Of a DNA stretch of 64,000 nucleotides, positions 1 to 11,412 are shown piece by piece. Every line of letters begins with the position of its first letter. Position 1 is the first letter of the stretch. The position numbers and the translations under genes were made by a program. Origin of the DNA: Phallus indusiatus (taxonomy: Eukaryota > Basidiomycota > Agaricomycetes > Phallales > Phallaceae); NCBI GenBank assembly GCA_027605045.1, contig JAQFWX010000015.1, forward strand, positions 1,117,877-1,181,876, in the 5' to 3' direction. Under the pieces are notes generated by a model, which searched no databases, was not told the origin of the DNA, and saw only the letters and a list, made by a program, of their open reading frames with translations.

Positions 1-3000
1 CACCAGCATCTGCGTTAGGAGAAACCTGTATTACGTATTGGTATGGATCAGTGGAGCCTAGCATCGCGGTCATTTTCAAGCAAGAACATCTACAAAAGGA
101 TGTACCAACGTTTCTACCTTGATTCGAAAACTGCGCCGTTGCTTCAGTGCAACAGTCGTATTGGCAGTGTCGCCTATAAACGATTTGTTCACGACTAGTA
201 CAGTAGCAATGGTTAAACACAAAAGGTCATCAAGTCGAGGAAAGAATTGCATACCAGTAGTCTTCCTCACAGCTGTGTTGCCCATCAGTTTTCCCCCATT
301 TGCCATTGGGCGACGCTTGTGCCTGATGAAGAAGATCCGCAAATTGCTTTAGTCTGGTCATGGACGGACCCTCCTATAACATCATTGGCTGAAGAATTGT
401 TCGCGTCGTTCGCATTTATGCAATGTACCTTAGACAGGTGGCGTCATTGGAACCATCTGCACTGGCTATAAAAACTTGTATTAGACACGGGAAGTGGAAT
501 AAACGGAGAGAAATCGTACCCGTGGAAACGTATGCCGCGTGTCAACATTCAGTTTAGCTAGTCTCTTCTCCGATGTTATCATTCCAAGTCAAGAATTCAC
601 GCATTCCCATTTTCGAATCGTTATTGCACAATTGTGTACTGAGTTCGGCAGCCACCGTTAGGCTCCAATCGTAACAATTCCAGAGAAGGACCTACCAACA
701 ATCGCACAAGAAGAAACTTACCTTGTGTTGATCATCGTCAGACCTCTTTCCAGCTATTCCATCCCCTAACACGCCTCTGCTGTCTTCAAAGTGCCTTTTC
801 GAAGGTATATATTACGGTCCGCGAGTTAGATAGAAGCAATAAGACGACGTCGAGGTGATTGCTAAAGTTTGAATAAGTTGTCTGGCTGTCCTAAATTTGT
901 CGTTACCAGCCAAGATTTACTTACTAGAGGATTGCGCCACGAGGAATACCTGTACATGCGGCATGGCGGCACTAGTGCACCCCAAACAGACGAATATCCA
1001 GCGTGAACTAACCGAAACATTATGGTACCAGTCAATGTGAGTCCTTTACATGCTTCAAGAAATAAGAAATGACTTGCCTGAGCAATGCGCCACATGGAAT
1101 ACCCGGTACAGGCCGCATCATGGGGTGACATGTGACATCTTGGTAGGGGTAAGCGAGGGTCGTAGGTAAGTACTAGAGGCACCCAAGGTCGCCAACTCCC
1201 TTGCATGTAGGATGGAGCGTAGTAACAGTTTCTTGTAGATTGTCTGAAAACTAATTCACCCACGCCAATTATTTTATCAATACTGGTATTTAATATTCAC
1301 CTGAGAATTACGAAAATTACGAAAACACATGAATTTTCTCCTACGACTATCCTCATGTGTCACATCCCGGAAACAAGAATTAGTTATCTAAGATAAAGTT
1401 TATATGTTGCACTTAAAAGATCAACCCATCTAATACCCGAATTGCTTGAAGCCACACTTCTAAGATTAGTTTGAAGTAAACCTGCAAAACGTGCTTCCGC
1501 CGCAAGCAACAAAACATCTGTAACCCACTACCCAATGTCGTGGCGCAAGAGTTTAATAAGATATCTGTTCTTTCATGACCACTCAACCAGTCAGTAGAAA
1601 CGCACTATACTTGACAAGGAGGAAATGTCAGTACCACGCCACGTCGGATTTCAAGATGAATACCATCTGGCTGGCGTGGAAACTGAATCCATGGTTTTCA
1701 TACTTCTCCAAAGCGCAATCGACATGACAGATCACAGTCCCCTTTCACCCATATGTGCTAGGAAACGAGGCAAACAACATATTTTAATCTCACAACGGCT
1801 TTTCATAGACGTGAGCGCGTGTAACATGGTCGTTGTTTATAAGATATGCTTACTGAAACGGGACTGCAGAATGGTTTTGATAGGGTTGCTCTTACACAAA
1901 ACCACTTGGATGCATCTCAAATGCCCGTGAACCTTTAATAGATGTTATGACGTGGTGAACTTCTCAACGCGCAGAGTATCAGCCAGGACGACACGCGATG
2001 AGATGATTACAACCCAGGCTAGATAAAGCTTGTAGTATCTCAGCCAGCGACACAAAACCAAAGCTTACGTTTCCCAACAATCATGTAAAAAATGGCAACG
2101 CCTGTGATCCTCCGATGTAGAACTTGAGGTCGGTGACACTTTGGAGTCGACAGAACGTAGCATGTTCATTCACGGAGACGAAAAACTCTTCGATATCCCA
2201 TAAAATGACAATCGACGCTTCAAAACCATGAGCAGTCAGTCCAACAATCATCGATCCGATCTTGCAAAACCGGCTAACGGGGACTGGCACTGTTCAATGC
2301 GGACGTTGCCCTTTCGGGCTCGAATATGTGATATTTTGCAGAAGGAAGTCGGTGACATGGCTGGTAAAGATATAGACAGTCGCTCGAACAAATGATGTCC
2401 ATTACGGTCTGAGGAAAACGTTCTTAAGAACAAGTATCGAACATGGAGTCAGAAAGGTCTCTTTAACAATGAAAACGCTGCGAAACTGAATCGGTATGAG
2501 CCTTGATCGCAGCCTGAGTTTGATAGCTTGATCATCGACTAAGGAAGGACGCTCCCCTCGCGTTGACGTCAGGCCATTCGTTCCAGCGATGGTGTATCAC
2601 ACATGTCACGGTCACGTATGGTGAGACAGAAACAAATATATACAAACAAGTGTCAAATTCTACGGGCAGAGCCCTTGCTACATGCAAGGGAACACTGCCG
2701 AGTTGTTGCGAAAACCGTGTACGGCCCTAAAACTAGCGAGCTTATGATATTTCAGCGCGAAAAAAGATCGAAGGTGGTATTTTACCAAACGTGCTGCCAA
2801 TTAGTCGGGAAAGCCATACCTCTCGAGACAAAGGTGGCGGGAACAATAGCGTGGGCCCTTTCGCCCGATTGATGGAATATCTAAGCCTAAGTCATTTATC
2901 AATTAAAGAACGATAAACAAACAAAACATATCATCCTGAATGTCTTGTTTTCGCGTAAGCTGTAGTGAGAGTGGTTATGGTTTTATTTTAGTCTTGAGAG

Positions 3001-3155
3001 AAGACCTTGAATACAAAACCTGTTAGTCGTGCTGACATAGTGCCAAGAGGGTTAATCACGGACATGGAGTACAGACTTCTTCGTTATTGTATACAATTTG
3101 GTAGAGAAACGAAAAACGAAATCTATGTTCTGGAAGCTCATACATTGGTATTATA
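1..3155. other. No gene supported
   Basis: About 3.2 kb with only short, compositionally random open frames and no convincing chain of exons joined by GT/AG introns. An imperfect direct repeat of about 40 bp (near 933-972 and 1083-1122, both beginning TGCGCCAC) is the only structure I noticed. Probably intergenic. Confidence 0.5.
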
Positions 3156-4139
3156 TTACATAAGTTTAAAATAAGAAGCCAGCGATGCTAGAAGTTCCCG
3201 AGTCTGATCAAGAAAAAAGGCAATGTATTGTTCGAAACAATCGTCGCATGTATTGTTGTTGACATTACGAGTCGCCTCCGAAAGTTGTTCCAAAGGATCG
3301 AAACGCTCAGGTACCGGTAATACTTTTGAGTTCTCAGCGGTTTTCAAAGACGTCAGGAGTTTGTCGATCTGGTCCTCAGCTTCGCGCATACAAGGGTTTG
3401 CCACGTTTGACAGTAAAAGACGTCTGCTACGCCTTGTAACCTTGTCATGGGGAATGCATTCCGGCACGGGTACGGTGTGTAGGCAAAATTGTGAAAGAGT
3501 TTGAATGATCTTTCGACGACCATAACTAACAGCACGGCTTTCAGAAGAATTGAGCTCATCCTTCAGCTCAACGCTACGAAAAGCTATGTTGAAATAACAT
3601 GCTGCGGTTAGGTCTCTATAACCGGTTCTCTGAGAAAACCGAAGGAGAGCTAATATGTCACCCGAAGGGGCGACCTCCCTCAGACCGCGAATAAGCTCCC
3701 CTAAAGAAAAGATATTGCGTCTAATATCTTGATGGATAAGGGCGAACAACGTAGCGCCACCATATTTGAACGCCATCCGAACTACAGGGCAATAATCACT
3801 GATTGTTGCCGTAGCGTGTGGTGCGGTTGGAGTAACGCTGTGAAACATTGAGAGGTCGGGATAGGCGAAACATGAAGGTTCAACATACAATCCATTATAG
3901 ATTAATTTAAGACCTGCGAGGAGTATATTAAGATCTTCGCGGGGAATCTCATAAGAGACATTCGTCGGGGTTCCCGTTCCCAAAGTAAAGTTGTAAATGG
4001 GAGTCAAATACGTTTGTACGAGAGTCGTACGCAAACGAAACACAGACGATCCACATATAAGCTGGAAGGTTCCATTGGTATGAAAGGAAATAGGATGATT
4101 TGTCAAGTTGAAAGTTTGGATCGTTGAATTATGAGCCAT
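3156..4139 (-). CDS. Hypothetical protein, BTB/POZ-like layout
   Basis: This intronless frame encodes about 327 residues. I start it at the ATG at 4139 (MAHNSTIQ) because the six bases upstream need a non-ATG start. The first ~90 residues resemble Agaricomycete BTB-type proteins: a short 'condition' segment (FHTNGTFQLICGSSVFRLR), a variable strand region, then a helix after an I-P-x-E-D-L-N motif. A later segment (YCPVVRMAFKYGGATLFALI) matches in style the BACK-like helix that follows BTB in this fungal group. Such proteins are often adaptors for cullin-3 ubiquitin ligases, but nothing here proves that. No signal peptide or membrane segment is visible. It stands alone, with about 3 kb of gene-poor DNA on each side. 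An F-box-like or unrelated helical protein remains possible. Confidence 0.5.
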   Translation of the reverse strand: MAHNSTIQTFNLTNHPISFHTNGTFQLICGSSVFRLRTTLVQTYLTPIYNFTLGTGTPTNVSYEIPREDLNILLAGLKLIYNGLYVEPSCFAYPDLSMFHSVTPTAPHATATISDYCPVVRMAFKYGGATLFALIHQDIRRNIFSLGELIRGLREVAPSGDILALLRFSQRTGYRDLTAACYFNIAFRSVELKDELNSSESRAVSYGRRKIIQTLSQFCLHTVPVPECIPHDKVTRRSRRLLLSNVANPCMREAEDQIDKLLTSLKTAENSKVLPVPERFDPLEQLSEATRNVNNNTCDDCFEQYIAFFLDQTRELLASLASYFKLM

Positions 4140-7100
4140 GGACAAAAAATTAGAAGAGCGTGGTACGAGTCTACTTGGACTTGGTACTTACAGACCGTTA
4201 ACGTTGAGCTAGGTTTTATACTGCAAATATATACCTGCCCCACGAGGTAATCGAGATAAAGGTAGAGCAAGGAAAGGGAATATCCATGAGCCACGACAAA
4301 GATTCTTTGTGTATTCTTTGTGCGTGAACAAGTCTGCAGCGGGAAAGCACGGCCGGAAGCCCAGGGCCCATTTCAATTAAGGATATTCAACCGAGCTCAG
4401 CCATTATATTGCCGAACTTTAATAATGCGTCGGCACAGGCGCTATTATAACAGGGTCTGCCGAGATTCCGTATATGTATGTGTTCCTACGCATGCTATCT
4501 CTACAATGTCGTCTCGAGAGGGACGGTTGCTAGAAAGCTGAGACGAGCACGATAAAGATTGAGATGAGCTATATAATTCTTCCTAATGCGAATGTGTCGT
4601 CTCTTCCTTTGTCTCAAGTTCACCACCAATTATAGACAGCGTTAGATAGAGGACCCTGATGCCCGGACTTGACAAAAATAGTAATGAGGTAGGCGAGGGC
4701 CGACTTTGCGGCAGGGACCAAAGCTTTTGACGGAATGGTATTAATTTCAAACTCCTATAATACAACCACGAAAATTCCTGCATCATAACTGACAATCGTC
4801 CTGATATAATTATAATTTTTAGAACTTAGTGTGCACAACTTACGAAATATCCTATCCAAACTCGAATCGTTAGAAGATAGTACTGTTAGGGAAGTGGTGT
4901 CGGTTTCGGAAAAGTATATCTCTTTCTCAAACTTTGGAACATACGGTCGCGTTTTTCGACATTAGCAGTCTGAGGCTCTGTGTTGAAAAAAAAAACTTTG
5001 CCACTGACACCGATTTCGCAGGATTTTTGGTATATGTCTTGACGGAATCTGTTCATTTAAAATGAGAGAATGGCAGTCACCGTCGACCGACATATCTTTT
5101 ACCGGAATGTATTTATGGATAAATAAGATCCGGGCTTAAACTCGCGAGAAAAGCGAACCCACAATTCTTCTACTTCTCCAAAGCATTTATACCTCCATCT
5201 ATTTTTGCCTTTATCTTCTGCAGCTTCTACGGACACTTGTTTGCAGCAATGTTCTTATCACATACCCTATACATCACCACACCAGTCGTCTCCATCATCT
5301 TTACTGTCTCTTGCCTTTCACCCTTGGCTGACGTGCCCGGAGTGACCAATATGCAAAATATCTAAGCTCTGGAGCTTGTATATCGCTTGCACAATCCAGT
5401 TATATTCAGGTACTGCACGCTCAATACAGTCCGAACCATCTTCACATTGTCGATGCCTCGGCTGTGTCTACAGTCCTCGGAGCAAAATACTTCGAAAAAG
5501 CAAAACATAATACATATTCTTTCAACTAAGAAAATCTATGTTGCGCTCGACATGTAGCTTTTGATAGGTTACCAAGTTGTCGTACCGCTCGGTGGATTCG
5601 GAGCAATAGGTTGGCAATAGGTCTAATGGTCAATTTCCATGAAAGGTCTAGGATTGAGCTATGAACTCAGAAGAAATGCAAGGTGACTGTAGTATCTTCT
5701 CGAAACATTATCAATTCGTTTCTCTCCTCAATGAGAAGTAATCCACTCACAATCAGAGAGGCTTTAGTGGTGGACTTTTTGACGTCGAAATACGCTATTT
5801 GCCCTCTTTCCATACCATGCCGAAAAGGCTACAGTCACTTGGAATCACTGGGATTGTGTTAATTTTTTTCTTTAAGCGTTTAGACTAAGAAACACCCACG
5901 TAGATCAACCATGACATTAAACCTGAATGAAAGAAAATAAGAGGTTGGAGATGAGAAAATGCATTGCTAAATCTGAACGTATGCCAAAAGAGAAGAATAC
6001 AGTGACTGATTGATCATGGTAGTTTGACAGCTATAACTCAATTCAATTTATTAAATACGCTTACTTAAATGGAACTGCAGAATAATGTTAAGGGGGCTGT
6101 ACACAACACTGCGCACACACAACCATCTGGATATATCTCCAAAATGTCATAATAGAGGTTTATGACGTGAAGCAATCCCGAGAAGGGCAATTGTACTACG
6201 CAGGCACGACCTAGATTTCAAAATCACTAGAACGGTTGTATCCCAGGTCAGATAAATCCTTAACATCACAGACCGGCCAACAGTAAATCTAAATCTGAAA
6301 ACATGTTCGCGAAAACTGCAATGCATGTAGCCCTGATGAAAAACTGGGAAGCACAGACAGGGAATGTAAGGAATGCCTGGAGTGTGGATAATGGCTTTTT
6401 TGAGTGTTGTTTAAGTGCACTGATGCCCCAATTTCTGATCGAGTTTTGAGGATTCTGAAGCCTTCTGAAACCCGCACAACGAATGTCGTCACGCGTCACA
6501 CCGTTGCGTTAATACATACGACCTTCAAGCTTCAATATTCAATACCAAGGTTAATATAATGAGTAAGTGCATGTCTCTTCGGTGTCAGTTATTCTTCCTG
6601 ATTATTGATTAGTTGGAACTACTTCCCCTACGACAAAGCTTACTCCGATCCGTGATTCAAGTGTCGAGGCCGACAATTCTGAGAGTACATTTGAGAAGTC
6701 CGCAGCAGAGCTCAATGACTTGGAATGGCGAGAGTTTTGTGCGGCCAAATTTGTATGTATATGTTAACTTTGGTCGCTTTAATTACCACTCAGTCGTCGT
6801 GCAATATAGGAGGAGATATGCAAGGCAATTGACCAACTGAGCCACGAGCTCCGGTCGGCGGATATCCACAAAGGGAAGCACCCAAGGCCCGCGAATGTTT
6901 GTTTGCCTTTCTTCATCTAAACGAATCTTTTTTTTGATTTCATCTACGATGCTGATAGTTCGCTTCATTCAAAGCACTTTTGCAATATATCGGGATTGGC
7001 ATATGTACCCTCCTCATCGTAAATATGTTCAAACACCCAAATTGTTCTGACGGTAAATTAAATATCTATCTTTGAATGATCACTTAAAGTTTTCCAATCT

Positions 7101-7666
7101 CCACTAGCACAATCAACTCCCGTAGTTGATGAACCAACGGTCATTATGAGGACGGCAGAGCCTGTAACGTGGTCTCGCAGATTTTTACCACTAAAGATTT
7201 CGTGGGGTCAAAGCGACTTAGACTAATGCGTTGTAATAATCAAATGTAACTGCAAAATAAATATGGTTTGTCACTAAACAAGTGTCCTGGAAAATTCCTT
7301 GAAATGTTTGCTCAACCTGTTCGCTCAAGTCAAATCAAAAACATAATTTTGGAGACGCCCGGAGAAAACCGCGCTCGATATTTCTTTCATCAAGGAAACG
7401 GAAATGAGTCAGAGCAAGTACAAATTTAGAAAGACCCCGCCTTGTAATACTTACAGAGAGCCACGGCTATAAATTAATTTATGGTGGTATACATTTTCGA
7501 AGAGCGGCCATAATAGCGTTTTAGCTCGTTCACTGGCACCTTCCGGCACTGTTACCCTATTTAGTGTGGAGCGACTAGCGCCTAAGCTTTTTGCTTGTAC
7601 ATATGACGGATCCAGATCGATATCGGATCATAGTACTTGAGGTTCTTTGTTCTACTTGAGTCAAGT
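4140..7666. other. No gene supported
   Basis: About 3.5 kb of AT-rich DNA with only short shadow frames and no exon chain. The part just left of 4300 should contain the promoter of the minus-strand BTB-like gene, and the part just left of 7667 that of the coiled-coil gene. I could not place a defined promoter element. Confidence 0.45.
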
Positions 7667-9018
7667 ATGAGCGACTTTCCATACTACGAACATAAATGCG
7701 CAAACATTGTGGAGCGCATAGATGAATTAGAGAACCATATGGACCATATACGCGTGCAATATCAGGATACCGATGAGAAATGTGATAGCGGGCTAAAGGA
7801 GCTCACAAGGAGAATAGGCCAATTGGAGAAGCAGCTGGACCGTCAAGAAGTGCGCTTTCTTCGTTTTCTTGTCTTATGACTGACACAGCCTAGCAGAAAT
7901 ATATAAAATACTTGAAATCTCAATTAGGAAATTTTTTGGAGCCAGGTAAAGATTTCATTCCATTGAGCGAAGTTATATTATACCTGTGTTCGACGAATTC
8001 CCGGATGATTCCGCAGACCCGATCACCAAATCTCAGAATTCAAGAATCACTAATGCTGTCGAATCCCATTACGAAACTGATTTTTTTACGGGAAGTAAAC
8101 GAGATGCGAGCACTTCAAGAGTATCGTCTACTGACCCTCAGCAGGGTGAGGGACAATATATGCATGGCGGTGACAGCTATAGTGAGTTATTTATTGTACA
8201 TATCAAGACGAGACTACCAGTTCACGTTCATAGCCTCCAACATAAACGATATTGCGAAAACATGTATTCAAATGGAAAAAGGAATCCAAAATCTACGAGA
8301 CGAATTCAAAAGGCTTGTTGAGAACCTGCCAGCTCAGAATACCAACGAAACCCAGGCGAACGTCGCTGATCTGCTTCAAAAGGCCCTCATCGCCACCGGA
8401 TTAATTCAGCAGGAAATTGAAGATGTGTCTGACAAGCATAACAGGATGGTAAGGAAGGCAAGTCTAAAGAATGCTGAATTAAGCGTACTTCTATCAGGCT
8501 AGTACTGCTGTTTGTGTGACATCTCCAAGCACTGTTTTAAGATCTCTTCAAGAGGAACTGAACGATCAAGTAAGTTATCTTATCTCTATTCAATAATTAT
8601 ATTAACAGGGTTAATACACAGAATTCAGCAGTTTGGGAGTACGAAGATCCCAGCCTCACCCCGAAAGAGACAAGCTTAGAAGTGTGTAATGAAGATTATC
8701 GTTCTAATCAACCAGATCCTCAATAAAAATAGGCAAACAGTGTTGTTCCTGAAAAGCTGTTCCCTAACTTTGCTTTATCTCCTCGCCGGATGTTTACGCA
8801 ACTGAAGAAAGACACCAGGGTGAGATAGCAGACATTCTTCATATTTTCTCCTTAACGCATGTCAACACTGTCATTAGATCCAATTTCATAGGCTCTTTAC
8901 CGAGTCGATGGATCAAGAAAACGAGAAGGACGCGTTTATCAGATTTTCTTGGTCGAACGCGTTTTTGCTGGTTTTGCTCCTGCTCCTTCTATCTTCTGTC
9001 TACGATATTATATTTTAA
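7667..9018 (+). CDS. Coiled-coil protein with C-terminal membrane anchor, multi-exon
   Basis: I do not recognise the family. The ATG at 7667 opens MSDFPYYEHKC and runs into heptad-like helices (IVERIDELENHMDHIR; RRIGQLEKQLDRQE). Introns that keep frame are 7850-7896, 7946-8016, 8182-8233, 8449-8497 and about 8570-8621, all 47-71 nt with good GT/AG ends. The middle exons encode a polar linker and a second helical block (EKGIQNLRDEFKRLVENL). After a GTGAGA intron near 8820-8877 the last exon reads IQFHRLFTESMDQENEKD, then a hydrophobic stretch (SNAFLLVLLLLLLSS) and a five-residue end (VYDIIF). That is the layout of a tail-anchored protein facing the cytosol. The splicing between about 8498 and 8760 is unresolved: two frames are open and only one joins the final exons. 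The stop TAA at 9016-9018 overlaps the stop of the convergent gene. Confidence 0.55.
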
Positions 9019-10140
9019 TCCTCGTTCTTATGGCGTTTATTTACTGGTAATGGAAGATTTTCCAATTTCCGCTTACTTGAGCGCAGCGTATATGTGTGAT
9101 TAACTATAGGGGTTTTCTTATCTGTCATGAGCGGTACGTGTACCTCTGAGTTTCTCCCTTGCTTCTCCACATCTCCCGCCTTTCTTGGATCCGAAGAACT
9201 TGAAGAAAGACATTTTCGAGGGCGTAATGAGTATCTTGTCTGACGAAAGCTAGTTTCTGACGGTTGAGCTGGAGATTCCACATCTTCGTACTCGTCGACT
9301 TCCATCGATGAAGTCTCCGGTATTGTGTGGCACATGCGATCTTTTCTTATCTGCGCGAGAGTTAAAAACATCAGTCTGTGACTATGATGATCGTCTACCT
9401 GATCACTTTCTGACTCCTCGTCGATATCAAGACCAAACGGAATTTCTCTGAGAATTTCTATCTGATCACTTTCTGACTCCTCATCGATGTCAAGACTGAA
9501 CAGAATCTCCCTGAGAATTTCGACGAAGTTTGAAGGTGAGGAAATCCTAATACGGGATAAAGTTTCGTCCTAAAGCGTATGTCAGATGCCATACATGTTA
9601 GTAAGACTACTAGTATTGAATCCCAGTCTATGACCTACTTACCTTTGGATCTGATATTGATTCCTCGCGTCCTATTTTTCCCAGATCTTGGGAACATTCC
9701 GAGTCAGAACTGTCAAGTGCAATCGTGCGATCCTCTCCTTTCTGGTGAGCCACCGCTGCTCCTCCCCATACTGAGATTAATCTCACCTCTCCTATGCCAT
9801 AAAGGACGTTTCATCCTTCTCTCTAACCGTTGGCGTTCTTCTGGACTTGTCAGATCCGTCCTTTGCGCAAGAAGATGAGCTATGTGAGGTTTCATTCGAT
9901 ATTGTTTCTCCCACCTTCTCATTACAGGTCGACACGGATCGTTTTGTAACATTACAGTGTGATCAGAGGTCGGAGGACCACATTATAAGAACATGTACGA
10001 CATATCCAAAAAGATACCGACGGTGCTGATTGTGTATTGATGACAGACAAAGGATTCGTAACCTGCAAGGCTGCAATTCTCATTTCTTTGTCAACAGTTG
10101 AAACTTCAAGCCTGGCCTGATGCTTTGTTTGACCGCCCAT
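9015..10140 (-). CDS. Acidic, serine-rich hypothetical protein with 21-residue tandem repeat
   Basis: The likely first exon is 10140-10063 (MGGQTKHQARLEVSTVDKEM). The part between 10062 and 9742 is unresolved. From there the exons 9741-9643, 9569-9399 and 9350-9015 join in frame through introns of 73 and 48 nt with GTAAGT and GTAGAC donors. The protein is rich in acidic and serine residues (EEDSDSD-like stretches, EESESDQ twice), carries two copies of a 21-residue unit, and ends with two short basic motifs of similar form (RYSLRPRK and YTLRSSKRK). That composition suggests a nuclear or chromatin protein, but I recognise no domain. Its stop at 9015-9017 overlaps the stop of the plus-strand coiled-coil gene, so the two 3' UTRs must be antisense to each other. 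Confidence 0.5.
9399..9524. repeat. 63-bp in-frame tandem duplication
   Basis: Two adjacent 63-bp units (9399-9461 and 9462-9524) differ at a handful of bases. On the minus strand each encodes a 21-residue unit of the form (V/I)EILREI-x-F-x-LDIDEESESDQ. One unit ends exactly at the splice donor next to 9398. Confidence 0.85.
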
Positions 10141-10149
10141 CTCGGGCAA

Positions 10150-11412
10150 CTTTGACTAAGGAGTCTCAGCCTCTTGCCATCAACGCAACATCTGAGTTAC
10201 TGTGGTCCAGGAGGACACTTTCGCGAACCGGCATGAGTTTTGAATTTGGTTAACAAGGAAGAACGTTTGCTCCCAGGACCTCCATTTCGATATCACGGAT
10301 CATGTGAATTACCTTGTTCGTTCTCAAAGAAGTACTGAGATCTCCCATCACCTCAATATGTCGGGATGATACAGCCAGGTGTTTACCTGCATGCAGCCGA
10401 GAGCAGATTCATTCGGCGTCACGCGCCACATTCAAATTTGTTTCTCAATCTCAGGGGCTGGTGCCCAACCAGTGCCGTCGCACGTTCAGCTCCGAATTTC
10501 CAAGCGGCTATGCGGCAAAACGATGGTAACTTTTTTAACTAGACCAATGCTCGCGTCCGCCCCTTGTAGGACTCTCAAAAAGCCAAGTAGGTATACGATG
10601 CTGAAATATCCTATTCATAGGTCCGAATCCTAAAAACACAGACGCAGTCAGATGTTTGCAATACCTCACACCTCAATGTATGGAGATTCCGGAAACCCCC
10701 GTCCGGCGTGTCCCTTTATCGCACACGCGACTCCCTTGTGTTTCTTGCCTTTTCCAGTTCCCGTCGGAGCATGAAAAGACTTGTGCCGAATCTCGACACG
10801 TTCAGCGTATTCGTGAGAGTGTGAATGTAATCAGTTTAGGTCTTCACTGCCAACGAATGAACCGAGATTCACTGCCGTCTTCCTTTGTTCAAGGTTCAAA
10901 GACCGATCAAATTTGTTGTCAGCAGTCCTCTATAATCAGACATTACATTGTTAAAGCCCTAAGAACACTTGAACCCAGTGTTACCGTAACACTCCTTTGT
11001 TGACGGTACGTGAGGCGCGTTTCTGGATCCGATGTCTTGACGTTCGTGTTTTGCAAGTAACAGTCTCAAACTCCTCGGTAAAAAATGCCCATGGGAATCT
11101 CCAGCGATCGCATTTCCTTTGTTAAACGGCCTTTTAATCCGCAAACGACAATTGCCTGCACATGTCGAATAATTTACGTTCTTGCACATCCATCTTACCC
11201 GACAGAATTATTACTCTTGAAAGCCAGTGGGAAAAAAAACGACTAAAAGATCGTGACAAGTGGTCAAGTCGACGACAACCCTCGGTCTTACAGCCTTCCG
11301 TACGTGTTTCGCAACTTATACTACTAGTAGCACGCGTATTTACTACTATATCCCACATCAGTCATACTCCGATTCTGAGCGTCGTAGGCTCGAGCGAAGG
11401 AATACCATATTA
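10150..11412. other. No gene confidently supported
   Basis: Several 60-115 codon frames are open on both strands, but none shows convincing composition or joins into an exon chain. The left end should hold the promoter of the minus-strand acidic-protein gene (start at 10140). The right end should hold the promoter of the plus-strand gene that starts at 11413. Confidence 0.4.
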
